From: Gemmatimonadaceae bacterium
GTDB lineage: Bacteria; Gemmatimonadota; Gemmatimonadetes; Gemmatimonadales; Gemmatimonadaceae
Assembly: GCA_017881545.1 (NCBI GenBank)
Contig: JADGQU010000168.1
Coordinates: 1 to 5,934, forward strand
Reading direction: 5' to 3'
Length of the DNA: 5,934 nt
Part shown: piece by piece, positions 5,649 to 5,934 of the stretch
Numbering within the stretch: the stretch's first letter is position 1
Layout: each line of letters starts with the position of its first letter
Notes under the pieces: model-generated
The model's input: only the letters and a program-made list of their open reading frames with translations
Databases searched by the model: none
Told to the model about the DNA's origin: nothing
Position numbers and translations under genes: made by a program

Positions 5649-5928
5649 GTGAAGGAATAGATGGAAATTGAAAGCAGGTCGAAGCGACCTGGTGAAGTTG
5701 AAAAGGATCGTTGTGTGAAGTTTTCACCCTTAACACGAATCCTAAAGGAAAACATAAAACCCCCGTCCCGGCAACGAGACGAGTTGAGCTGGTAACATAG
5801 TTACACGAGCGGAGCCAACCATGTAGCGCAATTCAGCGGATGCTGATTGCGACTGACCTTTTGGGGGGTGACGCAAAGTGAACTTAATCATGAGCCTGTT
5901 TTTCAGTTTTTTAAGGGCTGATCAGGTA
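5649..5928 (+). ncRNA. Large structured RNA, HEARO / IscB omega-RNA-like (start of a mobile element)
   Basis: Base composition becomes clearly AT-richer after 5649, no ORF is present on either strand, and four helices follow one another on the + strand. These are 5675-5691 (CAGGTCG/CGACCTG); 5704-5743 (AGGAT/ATCCT outside, GTGAA/TTCAC inside); 5783-5819 (GTTG-A-GCT with AGCCAAC, enclosing GTAAC/GTTAC at 5792-5804); and 5827-5851 (CGCAATTCAGC with GCTGATTGCG, one bulge). HEARO RNAs are known to sit immediately 3' of ATGA or GTGA and just upstream of an HNH-nuclease (IscB) ORF. Here GTGA is at 5649-5652, and an ATG follows at 5929 near the edge. The overall look and the segment near 5868-5893 fit my memory of that class, but I could not align it. 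Group II intron 5' domain is the main alternative. Confidence 0.5.
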
Positions 5929-5934
5929 ATGTGG

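Noticed and set aside
5860..5890. Cyclic-di-GMP (GEMM-I) riboswitch because of GACGCAAAG
   Set aside because: Only that short string matches; the paired second hairpin with its receptor and the characteristic flanks are absent.
5641..5934. Group II intron 5' domain (IIC introns insert after terminator stems)
   Set aside because: The stem at 5634-5648 fits, but the start GTGAAGG lacks the GTGYG consensus and I could not find the usual domain I landmarks. It is kept only as the alternative to HEARO.
5929..5934. Start codon of a nuclease ORF (ATG at 5929)
   Set aside because: Only two codons are inside the window, so a CDS cannot be supported. It is mentioned only as a possible start.

Overview
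This GC-rich window, apart from a more AT-rich last ~300 bases, looks like chromosomal DNA of a free-living bacterium. Tightly packed genes with ATGA/TTGA overlaps, a HYR-domain surface protein and a sigma-54 activator with a C-terminal Fis-type helix would suit a soil or sediment lineage. The style, and the uncharacterised protein near the right end, recall Gemmatimonadota, but that is an impression and not a measurement.

Layout, left to right, with all genes on the + strand. Positions 1-183 hold the 3' end of an ornithine carbamoyltransferase gene (argF). Next, 212-700 is a short ORF made of one HYR domain and a C-terminal FIMAH-like helical module; its homology seems to run upstream to an in-frame stop, so it looks like the tail of a larger extracellular protein. 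A strong rho-independent terminator (734-780) closes it. An FMN-binding split-barrel protein of the general stress protein 26 type follows (804 or 828 to 1352). A 17-base sequence at 811-827, directly before its second ATG, is an exact copy of 130-146 inside argF, which points to a past rearrangement in this interval. Two inverted repeats, one of them a perfect 24-bp palindrome, fill the gap before gcvT.

Positions 1455-4632 form a compact three-gene operon: gcvT (glycine cleavage T protein), a mogA/moaB-type molybdopterin-binding gene and a sigma-54-dependent activator. Each junction is a 4-base stop/start overlap. The activator has intact Walker A, GAFTGA and Walker B motifs, but its receiver domain lacks the phosphoacceptor aspartate, so it is probably controlled by something other than phosphorylation.

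The 256-base gap at 4633-4888 has no convincing gene. Its last 82 bases can fold into a three-way junction ending seven bases before the TTG start of the next gene, a candidate cis-regulatory RNA. The gene at 4889-5632 encodes an uncharacterised protein with an ACT-like N-terminal domain, a Pro/Ala/His-rich linker and two mutually similar ~60-residue C-terminal units.

After that gene, a terminator-like stem (5634-5648) is followed at once by GTGA and by about 280 bases of AT-richer, hairpin-dense, non-coding DNA that runs to the window edge. This has the layout of a HEARO / IscB omega-RNA element inserted 3' of GTGA, with its nuclease ORF expected just beyond the window. A group II intron or another large structured RNA is the main alternative.
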